Source of the DNA: Hemerocallis citrina
Taxonomy: Eukaryota; Streptophyta; Magnoliopsida; Asparagales; Asphodelaceae
Direction of reading: 5' to 3'
DNA length: 64,000 bases
NCBI GenBank assembly: GCA_017893485.1
Contig: JACEHZ010000591.1
Coordinates: 62,001-126,000 of the forward strand
The stretch's first letter is position 1. Each line of letters begins with the position of its first letter. The translations under genes were made by a program, and so were the position numbers. The notes under the pieces were generated by a model. That model saw only the letters and a list, made by a program, of their open reading frames with translations, was not told the DNA's origin and made no database searches. Shown one piece after another: positions 22,504 to 32,487 of the stretch.

Positions 22504-22947
22504 TGATACCACCGAGCGAGCGATCTCGATGGCATCATCGCCCGCGAGGCCGGTGTCCATGGTGGCTCGATCCTTCGGCGTCACCAGGTGCTTCACCGCC
22601 TGCATGCTCGACGTCGAGTCGCCGAGGAATCCGTTGAGCTTCCGAACTTGCCAGTCTGGAACATAGATCTTCTTGTGCTCCTCTGTAAGGACCTCAGCAT
22701 CCACCGTCAGTGGGGGCACATCCATCCTGAGCACAGCGGCGATCGGGAACTCGCCTACGTTGGCCGACGACGAGGCTGCTGCCGAAGCCCGTCTCGGGGT
22801 CGCGCCTGATGGCACCTCCGCTTCCGGAGCGGCGTGGGTGACCTTCTATTGCTTTGGAGCCATCAGCTTGGTTGCGACCCTCTTGCGCTTCTTAGGCACT
22901 TTACTCCCGAGGGCGGCCCTCTGAGCTAGTACTGCGTCGTAATCCAT
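22504..22947 (-). CDS. Antisense ORF, N-terminal exon with basic NLS-like motif
   Basis: Starts at ATG 22947 in a good context (ACCATGG). Encodes 'MDYDAVLAQRAALGSKV', then PKKRKRV, a monopartite nuclear-localisation-like cluster. An in-frame TAG at 22846-22848 interrupts, after which the same frame continues to a 5' splice site TCA/GTGAGT at 22504/22503. The acceptor is CTGCTGCAG at 22424-22432 and the phase is kept. Nuclear entry would suit a retroelement accessory protein, but the role is unknown. Confidence 0.55.
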
Positions 22948-23087
22948 GGTCTCTGCGTTAAGTAAGAAATTGGTTAAAAGAAGTTGTGATTAGCAAAATA
23001 AGAGGGAAAAAGAAAACACAGATAAAGCCGCGTACTAGGATCTACGCGGCAAAGCCCTCCCTTGAAGAGAACGTCTTCGGTTAATTC

Positions 23088-23807
23088 TCACCAGTCAAAC
23101 TTGGGCTGGTCGAGAAGGACCCGAACTGCATCTTCTTCTTCGGGATGGAGCACTGGTAACTCCCTCACTCGCTTCGTCACCTCCTCCACCCAACTGCAGG
23201 GTATGGGCCACGCCTCGTGACTACGCACTATGAAGTACTTATCACGCCAGTGCTTTATGGAGTTGGGGCAAACGACGAGCCGAGCGCCATGCCTCGGGGC
23301 CAAGTAATACCGGAACTCAAACCGGTTCTGCTAGTGGAGCCGGTAAAGCATCCGGAGCACCCTCAACTTCGGCTCGATCTCGGTTTGGCAGTGGAGCACG
23401 AACCCGTTAATGACTCTCCACGCGTTCGGCATAAGTTGAATGGGGCTGACCCCAAACCACCTAAGCACCTGAGTTACGAACAGGTGGAGAGGGAGCCGAG
23501 CACCGGCGATAAAGGCATCAACCAGCCAGAAACACATGGTTACTTGCAGCGGCGAATTGGCCCTAACCACGGGACCCGGCAGCATCAGTTCGTACTCCTC
23601 CGAGATTTGGAAACAATCCCGGATCGCTGCCAGAACCTCCTCGTTGAGGATGGAAACCGTGTCGTCTGCCTCTGAGGTCTCCCTTGTCACATTCTCCTCG
23701 AAGGTCCGCCCCCTCCCGTGAACTATGCGCTCGGCATGCTCCTCCGGAAGTTCCCGAACCCTATGGAGCCCTGTCAGCGCTCCTGGCAACCTGCCGAACT
23801 CTCCCAT
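23088..23807 (-). CDS. Antisense ORF resembling 'putative gypsy type transposon' domain
   Basis: Minus-strand frame from ATG 23807 to TGA 23088, interrupted by one TAG (23331-23333). 'LPLHLFVTQVLRWFGVSPIQ', 'MPNAWRVINGFVLHC' and, after the stop, 'HWRDKYFIVRSHEAWPIPCS' match my memory of the plant 'putative gypsy type transposon' family (PF04195), found antisense in the 3' region of Tat elements. A GTGAGA donor-like site lies at its end. It is probably the 5' part of the same antisense unit as 22947-21842. Function is not established. Confidence 0.65.
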
Positions 23808-24300
23808 ACGCTTCGTATCTTCCACTATTGTGTCTCAACCAGATACCCTCTTACCCTTGTTGGTGCGAGCTGTCTAACTCGGGGACGGTGCGTCTCCAGC
23901 AGAGGGGGAGGGCTCAGAAACAGGGAAAAGAGACATTTTTTGAACTTGAAATAAACTAAGTGTAAGTTACCTTGAAGTGACTGACACGGTCGGAAAGATC
24001 ACCGGAGTACTGACGACGATTGCCGGAATCTCTCTCTCTATTGAAAATAATCGCATGAGTAAAAAATCGGAGAAGTGAAAAATGAGAGGGGGTGGTCTTA
24101 TAGAGGTTGGCACACAAAACGAGGATCTTGGGCTTCTAAAACCAACAGTCAGGCCCATTTACACTAAGCGACAAAAAGAGCTGTACCGTCATATTAATAA
24201 CCACGCTAAGTCGAACAGCCGCATTAATGGCGAACGGTCAAAGTCGTTAGAAGGTCAAGTCATCAGGCCAGCCTGTCATCTCTTAGCCATTAAATCCTCT
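23808..24300. promoter_or_regulatory. Putative promoter side of the antisense unit
   Basis: Non-coding on both strands apart from short frames. It lies upstream of the antisense start at 23807. I see no convincing TATA box; included so the interval is accounted for. Confidence 0.25.
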
Positions 24301-25150
24301 CTTGGACCTCGGCACGCCTTGCCGAGCGCTCTTGGCACCGACGCCCAAACGAGGAAAAAATCCTCACTCTTGGACCTCGGCACGCCTTGCCGAGCGCTCT
24401 TGGCACCGACGCCCAAACGAGGAAAAAATCCTCACTCTTGGACCTCGGCACGCCTTGCCGAGCGCTCTTGGCACCGACGCCCAAACGAGGAAAAAATCCT
24501 CACTCCTGGACCTCGGCACGCCTTGCCGAGCGCTCTTGGCACCGATGCCCAAATGAGGAAAAAATCCTCACTCCTGGACCTCGGCACGTCTTGCCGAGCG
24601 CTCTTGGCACCGACGCCCAAACGAGAAAAAAATCCTTACTCCTGGACATCGGCACGCCTTGCTGAGCACTCTTAGCACCGACGCCCAAACGAGGAAAAAA
24701 TTCTCGCTCGGGGACCTCGGCACGCCTTGCCGAACGCTCTTGCCATCGACCCTCTTACATGGAAAAAATGGACCTCGGCACGCCTTGCCGAGCGCTCTTG
24801 GCACCGACGCCCAAACAAGGAAAAAATCTTCACTCCTGGACATCGGCACGCCTTGCCGAGCGCTCTTGGCACCGACGCCCAAATGAGGAAAAAATTCGCA
24901 CTCATGGACCTTGGCACGCCTTGCCGAGCGCTCTTGCCATCGACCCTCTTACATGGAAAAAATGGACCTCGGCACGCCTTGTCGAGCGCTCTTGGCACCG
25001 ACGCCCAAACAAGGAAAAAATCCTCACTCCTAGACCTCGGCACGCCCTGCCGAGCGCTCTTGGCACCGACACCCAAACGAGAAAAAAAATCTCGCTCTTG
25101 GACCTCGGCACGCCTTGCCGAGCGCTCTTGGATCTGACCCTCAAACATGG
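24301..25150 (+). repeat. 68-bp tandem array, about 13 copies, with CTCGGC hairpin
   Basis: Thirteen CTCGGCACGCCTTGCCGAG-type hairpins occur at 24309, 24377, 24445, 24513, 24581, 24649, 24717, 24775, 24843, 24911, 24968, 25036 and 25104. The first seven are exactly 68 bases apart; later units alternate 57-58 and 68 because some carry a shorter linker with TTACATGG. All long frames over it, on both strands, are repeat products. Confidence 0.95.
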
Positions 25151-25838
25151 AAAAAATCACTCCGGACTTTGGCAAAGATACGCCGAACCCCCTCTTCACC
25201 ACTGTAGCCTAGCCGAGGTGTCTCAACTCTTCGGCAGAAGGTGCCGAACCCCCACAGTCCTCGGCCTCCTTCGTAGCATGTGCTCGGGGGGGGGGGGGGG
25301 TCGGCAACGACGTCGAAGCATCTAAGCCATGGAACAGAGGAATCCATTCCTCCAAAGCAACCACAGTCACTAGATCTCCCCAAAATTCGTGCCCAATGCT
25401 GATGAAGGGCCCAGATCCTGCCACATCATAAATAACATCGAGTTATCTATTTAAAAAACTGCGAAAGAACGATTATAAATTCAGGAAAATTAATTGAAAA
25501 TTCTAAGAAATAATTATAAATTCGGGGAAAGATTTCTTGAGCCCCTGTGTGGATAATCATCGCTTAGAATAATTAATTAATACCCCCGAACGATAAATCG
25601 CCATTTCGAAAGTTAAATAGATGGCCCGGAGAATAAAAATAGAGAAAAATCACCATAAATTTAGGAGAGCTCAAAGAACAATCTAGAGCGCACAACTAAC
25701 TCAGTAAATCGCCATAATACCTCCTACCAAGATTCAACACCACTCATTCGGACTCCGATACAACTCCGCAAGCCATTAAAACAGTAAGACTACTCTTCAA
25801 AGGCTGATCACATTCAGTCTTCGGGAGTGGGCAGCTCA
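25151..25838. other. 3' non-coding end of gypsy element
   Basis: Contains a run of 14 G (about 25286-25299), a run of diverged 40-60-bp repeats with AATTATAAATTC / CGCCAT blocks (25450-25720), and the G-rich TCGGGAGTGGGCAGCTCA (25821-25838) abutting the 3' LTR, which is the likely polypurine tract. No gene. Confidence 0.6.
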
Positions 25839-26404
25839 TGATATGGCTAAAAATTGGGTTAAATCGGAACCGTCCAAATCAGGCACGAATCTCAAAGCTC
25901 GGGGGTAAAATGGTAATTTTACCTACAAACGGGTCTGAAGGGGGAACTGGATCCTTTTTCCAAAAAGCCCAATAACCCACGAACGGATCCACCTTAACTT
26001 GGTGTGGGTCCCAACCCGCAAGAAACCCAGTCCAGCTGGATAGAATTAGGGTTTCTGATTGTATTTAATCAACGTCCTTGATTCGCTCTATCCTTTCACT
26101 GGGAATTAGGGATTATATTCCTAAACTGGTCCCAAAGGCGGCTATAAATATCCCCCATCCACCACCATTAAGAGGTAATTAATCTTTTGCCAGTAAAAGT
26201 TCATTCATAATCTTTTCTGATTACTGACTTGAGCGTCGGAGGGTGCGTCGCCGGGATCAACCCCAGTGTTTCGCACTTTTTGCAGGTGAACGGCGGGAGT
26301 CAACGGTCAAACTCCGGCAGAAATGTTTCAGGTTTGGCTATTCGGTATCCCTAAGAATCCACAAATTCTATATGTTTGCCCCTACATTAGATTTAACGGT
26401 AACA
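25839..26404 (+). repeat. 3' LTR of gypsy element
   Basis: Same length (566 bp) and ends as the 5' LTR. Followed by GATAG target duplication (26405-26409). Confidence 0.92.
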
Positions 26405-26416
26405 GATAGATAGATA

Positions 26417-26580
26417 GTAATTTATATGTGTGCTGCATATTTAATATATTAAAAAAAATTAAAGTAAAAATCTGATGTAGTGAGGACTAGAACCTGAGAC
26501 CTCCTTCATATTAGTTATGCACGTGCTATGCACGTGTTGGTAGATTTACAAATGACATTAAGACTTTCTTTCATTATAAT
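26417..26580. mobile_element. Diverged CACGTG-type small element
   Basis: Shares AGTAATTTATATGTG...ATTAAAGTAAAAA and CACGTGCTATGCACGTG, then GTAGATTTACAAATGAC, with 12757-12992. The gypsy element thus landed in a GATA tract between two related small elements. Confidence 0.4.
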
Positions 26581-26595
26581 ATTAGAGTATTTTTT

Positions 26596-26702
26596 ATTTT
26601 TTTTTTGATGGAAAGGTCTTGGCTCGAACCAAGACTCTGAATTCAAGCCGCCGCTCAATTATCCACTCCACCCAATACCAATCCGGACATTGTCTGTTGG
26701 TT
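26596..26702 (-). mobile_element. SINE-like fragment with A-tail
   Basis: On the minus strand it contains GTCTTGGTTCGAGCCAAGAC (B-box-like GGTTCGAGCC) and ends in a run of A (the T-run at 26602-26611 on plus). No clear A box or flanking repeats were found, so it is only tentatively tRNA-derived. Confidence 0.35.
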
Positions 26703-28083
26703 AATATTAGAGTATTAGAGATGAAATAATTAATATCTGCAAATATGAGGCAGAAGTACAAACATTTTCACTACCAATTCATTGATAGAACACATAATAT
26801 TCGATCCAAATCTTCTTGAATATCCTCAGGTCCACCCCTGCCCTGCCCTGTCTCTTATCTTTATTCTCCCTTTTTGTACGAAGATGCAATCATTACGAGT
26901 AATAAAGAAACACGGTAGCATAATTTCTGTGAAACTTATTCACATTATATTATTCTCTACAGCATAAAAATGACAAGCAGAGATGTTGTTGCATAAATTA
27001 ACCCAAAATATATATTTTCTTTCTTCTTTTTGGTTTCATGCTGGAGGTGAAAATAGCAGCAACAATGAACTCTTTTACAACTCCTAATTAGCATGCATGC
27101 ATCTTTTCTTGAGAATGCCATGCATCTTAGTCAATTACAAGTATAGAACTAAAATTTAAGAAAGAAAATGCCATTTAATGAGGAATGTTTGAGATATAAT
27201 TAGTATGCATGGGGTTACTTTTTTATTTATTTAATGTATCTGATAATAAAAATCGATGAGCAAACGGTAGGACCAATGAGGGAGCTACTCTTTCTCCTTA
27301 GCACCATGCATACTTTAAATTCAAAAAAACCAAACCCCTGTAAAAGATGAATATACATCCTGAATGCAAAAATTTCAAAAAAGATTATATATATGAAGAA
27401 ACTTTATATTTAAAGCTCGAAATGAAAGGCTGGAATTTACATAATAGATCCACCATTAGCCAAACCAAGAGAGTTATTGCGAAATTACAGAATGAAAATA
27501 CTACTGTTTAGTGTATGCTAAACGCTTCATTGTGCAACTGTGTACAAGGTTCTCTATGTTCCCCAATATGGGCATTATGTTGGCCTATAAGGATCTTAAT
27601 GCCGAAGAGGACTTGCCAGACACATTCAGTACATGTCCCGGTGTAGTCAGCTCAGATGGAAGAAAATGATCATAATGTGATCTAGGTAGTCTTACAATTG
27701 TCGCCTTATAATAATATAAATGATCGCTATAACACAAACAATACAAATTATAACTTAAATGTACGCACCAATGTGGTCAGTTTTCATAAGAGATGCAATA
27801 CATTAACTTCGCGAGAAGTAAGATTGATTCATGGTAATAATTTTAAACCATTTTTTTAAAAAAAAAAATAGTAAAAAAAGTAGTAATAATCATAACTCAT
27901 AAGCTATATAAACTACAACAAACCAAAATATATAAAAGTTGCCACCAAGTTTCCAACCATTTAGTTAAAAGTACGAATCTCCAAACAAAAAACATTAAGT
28001 TTGTCGACGAACTAATTTAGTTTCATCTCATACATAACCAAAATAAGAACAGTAGGACTTTCTAAACCCTACTCCGCTACTTC
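26703..28083. other. Intergenic, AT-rich
   Basis: No supported gene. The part 27040-27190 resembles 35648-35755. Short A-runs at 27850-27870. Confidence 0.5.
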
Positions 28084-28509
28084 TCATTCATCTTCATGCT
28101 CTGAACCAGATGTGGTAACACCATCAACCAAAACAATATTTGGTTCCTCCTTGAACACTGATGATGATTCACTATATTCTTGCTCATCCTCTGCCATCCT
28201 CTTTGATTCGGATGATGATGCAACAGCTGTTTTTGCTCTCTTGCGATCCCCGAGTTGTGAACTCCTCATATCAGCTTTTCCAACCTCGGGAACGGCTTCT
28301 TCGTCATCACTATCTTGAAGAGGGACTAATGCACCGCCTGTCTTCACCTCCGGAATGGACCACTCTGAAGTCTTTCCTTCTTCCATATAGTAGACAGCTA
28401 AAGAGTCTCTTTTTTTGATATTGCTCATTGTATCCAGTCGTAAATTATATGTAACTAAGACTAGATCATGTAATTTCTGAGGATCTTGTACGTTTTTCTT
28501 CATTTTAGT
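28084..28509 (-). CDS. hAT-like (DUF659) gene, exon 4, C-terminal tail
   Basis: Begins after a TTGTTCAG acceptor and continues the frame of exon 3. 'DPQKLHDLVLVTYNLRL' corresponds to the conserved 'LNDLV-V-YNLRL' block at the end of plant DUF659/hAT transposases. A serine/acidic-rich tail with 'GDRKRAKT' follows and ends in EHEDE and TGA at 28084. No stop or frameshift interrupts it. Confidence 0.75.
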   Translation of the reverse strand, partial: TKMKKNVQDPQKLHDLVLVTYNLRLDTMSNIKKRDSLAVYYMEEGKTSEWSIPEVKTGGALVPLQDSDDEEAVPEVGKADMRSSQLGDRKRAKTAVASSSESKRMAEDEQEYSESSSVFKEEPNIVLVDGVTTSGSEHEDE

Positions 28510-28598
28510 CTGAACAAGACACATATATGTAATAAATAACACAACTGAAGAAGTTTCCACCAAATAAAAATAATTGATAATTAAATATATTTTGTTAC

Positions 28599-28717
28599 CA
28601 TATCAGATGCACACCAATTCCTGTCACACACAGAAGAGCTACTAGTCAAGCTTAATATTCGTACAGCCATTCTCCTTAACTCAACAGCAGTTGACCCATG
28701 CATTTCCCACCATGTAG
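28599..28717 (-). CDS. hAT-like gene, exon 3, dimerisation region
   Basis: Exon of 119 bases missed by a simple ORF scan. After acceptor GCTAG, the split codon gives 'ATWWEMHGSTAVELRRMAVR' and 'ILSLTSSSSVCDRNW', the hAT C-terminal dimerisation motif (family: WW...ELxxxAxRxLSxTxSSSxCERNW). The family's Glu before RNW is Asp here. The donor is ATG/GTAACA and the phase is 0 into exon 4. Confidence 0.75.
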
Positions 28718-28846
28718 CTAGCGTTGCAAATAAGAAATATATAAGTACTCATTATACTTTAGGGATTAGCTTTTATATTTTCAGACAGTTATAAGGATTA
28801 TCTAATCCAATATGATATATCGACAGTCTAATATTTAAATTTGTAC

Positions 28847-29327
28847 CTGGTTGAACTTCATCCCTAAGAAGGGTTGCCTTGGCTGATTTACTTCCAAAGG
28901 ACCCTATCTCATTCTGATACATAGGCAACTGCTTGAGAAGCTTCATCACAACTTCGGGCTCATTCCCGTAGAGTTTAGAAATACATTGAGTCACTCCATC
29001 CTTAATAGATGCATCATTCTCAATCTCCTCTTTGTACTGATAATAAAAATATGGATTCAAGTAATACCCTGCCTTATGCAAAGGCGTCTTCAGCTTCTCA
29101 TCCCATTTCTTATCGATTATACTCCAAATAGGCACATATTTTTTCTCATCATCATTGAACGCTTCTTTAATTTCAGCTTTGGCCACACCTAGACAACCAT
29201 AAACAAAGCCCATTGATGACATTTGGTCACCATCAACCCTCCGAAGAACTTTCACGAGTGGTTGAAATACTCTAAGCGCAAGGTCGACTCTGTCCCAGAA
29301 TTTGAGGCTCAAGATAATCTCTTTAAC
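28847..29327 (-). CDS. hAT-like gene, exon 2
   Basis: Acceptor TTTTGTAG, then 'VKEIILSLKFWDRVDLALRV', 'PLVKVLRRVDGDQMSSMGFV' and 'YVPIWSIIDKKWDEKLKTPL', all recognisable blocks of plant DUF659 transposase-like proteins, followed by 'KAGYYLNPYF'. The donor CAG/GTACAA splits a codon that is completed in exon 3. The frame is open. Confidence 0.8.
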
Positions 29328-29421
29328 CTACAAAAGGGCAATAGTATCATATTTAGCATTGTTTCAAGAAAAAAATAATTTAACTACTAATTTGAATTAA
29401 TTAGTTCAAAATTTAATTTGC
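29328..29421 (-). other. Predicted GC-AG intron of the hAT-like gene
   Basis: Donor AAG/GCAAAT and acceptor TTTTGTAG. Joining exons 1 and 2 here gives an uninterrupted 'DAGKKVKEIILSLKFW' block that fits the family. No nearby GT donor keeps the frame as well. Confidence 0.55.
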
Positions 29422-30474
29422 CTTCTTCCCAGCATCTGTGGATAAAAGATCGGTCTCATCCCACTCTTTAGAGACAAACATTAGTGTCAGCCACAACTTC
29501 TTCTCACGGATACTTTGCAAAGATAAAAATGAGGTAGCAAAGTGAGTGAATCCGGGCCTAACAATCTCTCTCTCTCCGGTGTACCCTTCCAACAATCTTG
29601 ATGTCTCTGTGCAGGAATCGATGAAAGCGGAAACCATCCTTCCCATAATGATGGCACTCCGAATGGGCTTTATCTCGGCAATTTCAGCTAACATCAAATT
29701 GATGGTATGTGTAGCACAAGGAGTCCAGAAAATGTGCGGCCACTTGCGAGCTAAACAATTTGCTTCCGTCATAATATTTGATACATCATCGGAGACAATC
29801 TGGACAACATTCTCTTCACCTACGTCCTCAATAGCTGAATCCACAAGATGATTGATGAATTCACTACTACACTCCTTGAATGACGCGTTAAAAGAATCCA
29901 AAAAAACCATCCCACCAAATCGTGAGTGAGCCACAACACTCATCAACTTGTGCCCTTTTTGAGCTGACCATGCATTGGTCATAAGGCTGCATCCACTGAT
30001 CTTGCAATTCTGTTTGAAAGTTTTGAGAGTTTCCCTTGTCTCGTTGACTGCCTCTGAGAGGTAAATGCCGCTCAATTCTTCTGGAGTTGGAGGAACAAGT
30101 CCAACTCCATACTCCCTAATAGCTCGCACCATTTCATGGAATGAAGGATGATTCATTGCACTAGGAGGAATATTGCATTCATGAAAACACCTTGCTATGT
30201 ACTGCTCTAGATCCTCTGTGTCTTCATCGAACTCCTCATTCACGTCTCTTTGAACAAACTCAGGCTCGTCCAATTTGTCTACCATCCTTCCAGGCAAGGG
30301 AGAACCAAGATTGTCCATAGAGCATTTTCTCATAGTTGAAGAAAAATCACGCCACTGAGGTGATCCATTCATGTTGCTTTGAACACAATTATGCTCGTCC
30401 AATTTGTCTACTATCTTTTCAGGCAAGGGAGAACCAAAATTGTCCATAGTGCAATTTCCGCTTTGTCCTGCCAA
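29422..30474 (-). CDS. hAT-like (DUF659) transposase-derived gene, exon 1
   Basis: An open frame of about 350 codons, which needs an upstream or internal start: the codon at 30474 is TTG. Near the N-terminus two copies of 'MDN(F/L)GSPLP..VDKLDE' lie 43 codons apart (129 bp). The DUF659 core follows: 'ISGCSLMTNAWSAQKGHKLM', 'VVQIVSDDVSNIMTEANCLA', 'WPHIFWTPCATHTINLMLAE'. In the family the first block reads T-D-G-W; here it is T-N-A-W, so the first catalytic Asp is replaced, while the Asp in SDD is kept. Exons 1-4 read through without a stop, which suggests either a recent relic or a domesticated protein. No terminal inverted repeats were identified. Confidence 0.8.
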
Positions 30475-30571
30475 GTGATGCTTGAACCGAGTAAGCTCTT
30501 TGAGGCAGTACTTGCCTGTGCACTCTTTCTCCGTACTCCCAACAGAGATCCTTACGACAAGCTTTAGATGA
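30475..30571 (-). pseudogene. Frameshifted BED zinc-finger remnant upstream of exon 1
   Basis: 'KDLCWEYGE' in one frame (from ATG 30551) and 'CTGKYCLKELTRFKHHLAG' in the frame of exon 1 together look like a BED finger with its middle deleted and the frame shifted. Plant DUF659 transposases normally begin with such a BED finger, so the gene is N-terminally damaged. Confidence 0.5.
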
Positions 30572-30893
30572 CATTCTAATAAAAGAAAAAAATAAAATAA
30601 ATCACTATCTCTGAAGATTTACAAACTGCGATAGAAGTTCACCATAGGTATAGATCATAAATTTATTAAATCATAACGACAATGCATGCATCAGTACGTT
30701 ATTCACTTTCCATTCATCACTTTGCATTCAGCAAAACTCAATTCACTTCTACTAATCAATGTTCTTTACCAGAATCACAACCTAGTCCCTGTTCGGTAAT
30801 GGGGCTATCTAGAGTTACATGGAGTTAAGAAATAAGGGTGTATTTGAAAATGAAGTTAAGTTATGACTACTGGAAATTTTGAAGTGAACTCAT
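30572..30893. other. Upstream region of the hAT-like gene
   Basis: AT-rich, no gene seen. CCCTGTTCGGTAATGGGGC at 30787 and GGGTGTATTTGAAAATG at 30837 look like edges of an old MITE split by the LTR remnant that follows. Confidence 0.3.
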
Positions 30894-31510
30894 TGATATA
30901 GGTAAAAAAAAGAACTAAATTGGAACTGTTCAAATCGGGCACGAATCTAAAAGTTCTCCGGGGTAAAACGGTAAATTTCACTAGAAACGGGCTCGTAAAC
31001 GGAAGTTAGGTCTCTTTCAAGTCCAAAGACCCAAAACAAGTTTGCTTAACTAGGTTGTTATCACAGTCCAACATGAAGGCGTTCATGAATATCTAAAAAT
31101 CGTTTTAAACTCATAATTATCCATAAGAGACGGTTTAAAAACCATATATCTTTACAAAATAAGAGTCCTAACTCTATCTTCACAACCACTTTTATCTCTT
31201 CATGAAGAAGAGAATAACTAACTCTATCAAAACACCGGGAAGTAAAGATAAATCAATATCTTGAAACTGGCCCCCAAAGCGACTATAAATACCCCATGAT
31301 CTCCACAAGAACCAGTTAATCAATATTTTGCCACTAAAAACCCTCATACATTTCTAAGTTCCGACTTGAGCGTCGGAGGGTCTGTCGCCGGGACCAACCC
31401 GGTATTTCAGAATTTTGCAAGTTAATTGGAGCGATCGCCGCGGCCCAGTTCAGATCTAACCGTTTAAACGAGTCAGATTCAAGAATCGAGATCATTTTGC
31501 AGCAGTCCAT
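30894..31510 (+). mobile_element. Diverged LTR related to the gypsy LTR
   Basis: Starts TGATATAGG and shares in order AACTGTTCAAATCGGGCACG, GGGGTAAAACGGTAAATTT, GACTATAAATACCCC (TATA) and GACTTGAGCGTCGGAGGGT with the gypsy LTRs, with many differences. The 3' end near 31500 is unclear and no internal domain follows, so it is a solo or broken LTR. Confidence 0.65.
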
Positions 31511-32100
31511 ATTGGTGAAAATTAAAAGGTCAGTTCCTTTATTGTTTCTAAAAAGAATTCACAACATCTGGTTGCTCCCACGCAGAAAATAGCAGCAACA
31601 CTCGTATAACCTTTGTTATCTTAACTTGGACTATTTGAGGACCTGTTTTGGAGTTGAGATAACAATACTTATCTCAATTCCTTTGCCAAAAGCTCAGATA
31701 ACTAGAGTTATCTAAACTCCACTCGTATCTATTTTATCTCAATTTCACTGCTCCGAACACTTATTCACAAAATAATTATCATTATCTTTTGAGCGGAGTA
31801 GTTTCCTAACAAAAATTTGCAACCTCTACCTCCACTAAAAAAGACTTCAATTATCATAACTTCGTTCCCAACACACCCTAAATTTAGGGAGTAGAGTTAT
31901 CTCATAACCGACAGTAACTTCAGTTATTGTAACTTTCATTCCATTCTCAATCACACCCTTCACCCCCCACCCACCCCCACTGGCACACACACTTTTTCTA
32001 AGAATAAATCAAAATTCTAAAAAAAAAAAAAAAGTTGAAACTGGATGTAGAAGTAATTTAACAATCAACTAATGCCAAATTTTGATCCTTAAAAAAAACA
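31511..32100. other. Intergenic with probable old MITE sequence
   Basis: 31620-31960 contains repeated TTATCTCAA / AGATAAC inverted motifs. A poly-A run is at 32018-32032. No gene. Confidence 0.3.
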
Positions 32101-32320
32101 AAAAAAGAAACTAATGTTGTCGGTGAAATATTTCTTTTCGGAAAAGGTACTAATGAGAATTCCAAACCGTTCATCTTCAGTCGTAGAATTTTGCAACATG
32201 GTAAAACATAATCAAATGGACTGCAGTTAACTTTGATTCTACACCCTTCGGCTACCTTAGGCATGTAGAACAAGATGAACGGTTCAGATTTTTTATGGCG
32301 GGTTCATATCAATGGGCTCA
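32101..32320. mobile_element. Relic related to the Mutator-type MITE at 44263
   Basis: Inverted blocks AATTCCAAACCGTTCATCT (about 32158) and AGATGAACGGTTCAGATT (about 32273), together with GGCATGTAGAACAAGATGAA, resemble the subterminal inverted repeats of 44263-44621. Ends and target duplication are not recognisable. Confidence 0.4.
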
Positions 32321-32487
32321 CTATAAATAGTTTAAAGAATTCTGAAAATATTGTGTTTGCCTTTCTTCTTTGAGATGACAAAACACATACTTTTAAAGGG
32401 AAAAACAAAAAGGTAAAAGAAAAGCAAGTTTTGATAACTTGGGAATTGGTTATGAGCATTGTCAATTTCCCTAAATCACAACTTTTC

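Larger units (their letters stand above)
13020..26404 (+). mobile_element. Complete Ty3/gypsy element, Tat type, inactivated
   Basis: 13.4 kb with 566-bp LTRs (13020-13585 and 25839-26404), flanked by GATAG (13015-13019, 26405-26409). Order: LTR, primer site, gag, protease, reverse transcriptase-RNase H, a second RNase H, integrase, then 6.3 kb of 3' sequence with antisense ORFs and two tandem arrays. A second RNase H after RT-RNase H and antisense ORFs in a long 3' region are known marks of the Tat lineage (Grande, Retand and relatives). The coding part is clearly GC-richer than its surroundings. The two LTRs differ at about 30 positions (5-6% by eye). Multiple stops and frameshifts make it non-autonomous. 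Confidence 0.9.

Noticed and set aside
21935..22809. 243- and 73-residue plus-strand frames
   Set aside because: Complement of the antisense coiled-coil exons; the minus-strand reading has splice sites and family-like blocks.
24301..25150. CRISPR-like regular repeats
   Set aside because: No unique spacers: the whole 68-bp unit is repeated. It is a tandem array inside a plant retrotransposon.
25286..25299. Run of 14 G as a meaningful G-quadruplex
   Set aside because: A single homopolymer run, prone to sequencing error; no additional G-tracts to make a strong case.
24082..25325. Overlapping 62-197-residue frames on both strands
   Set aside because: Translations of the 68-bp array; open in several frames because the unit lacks stops.
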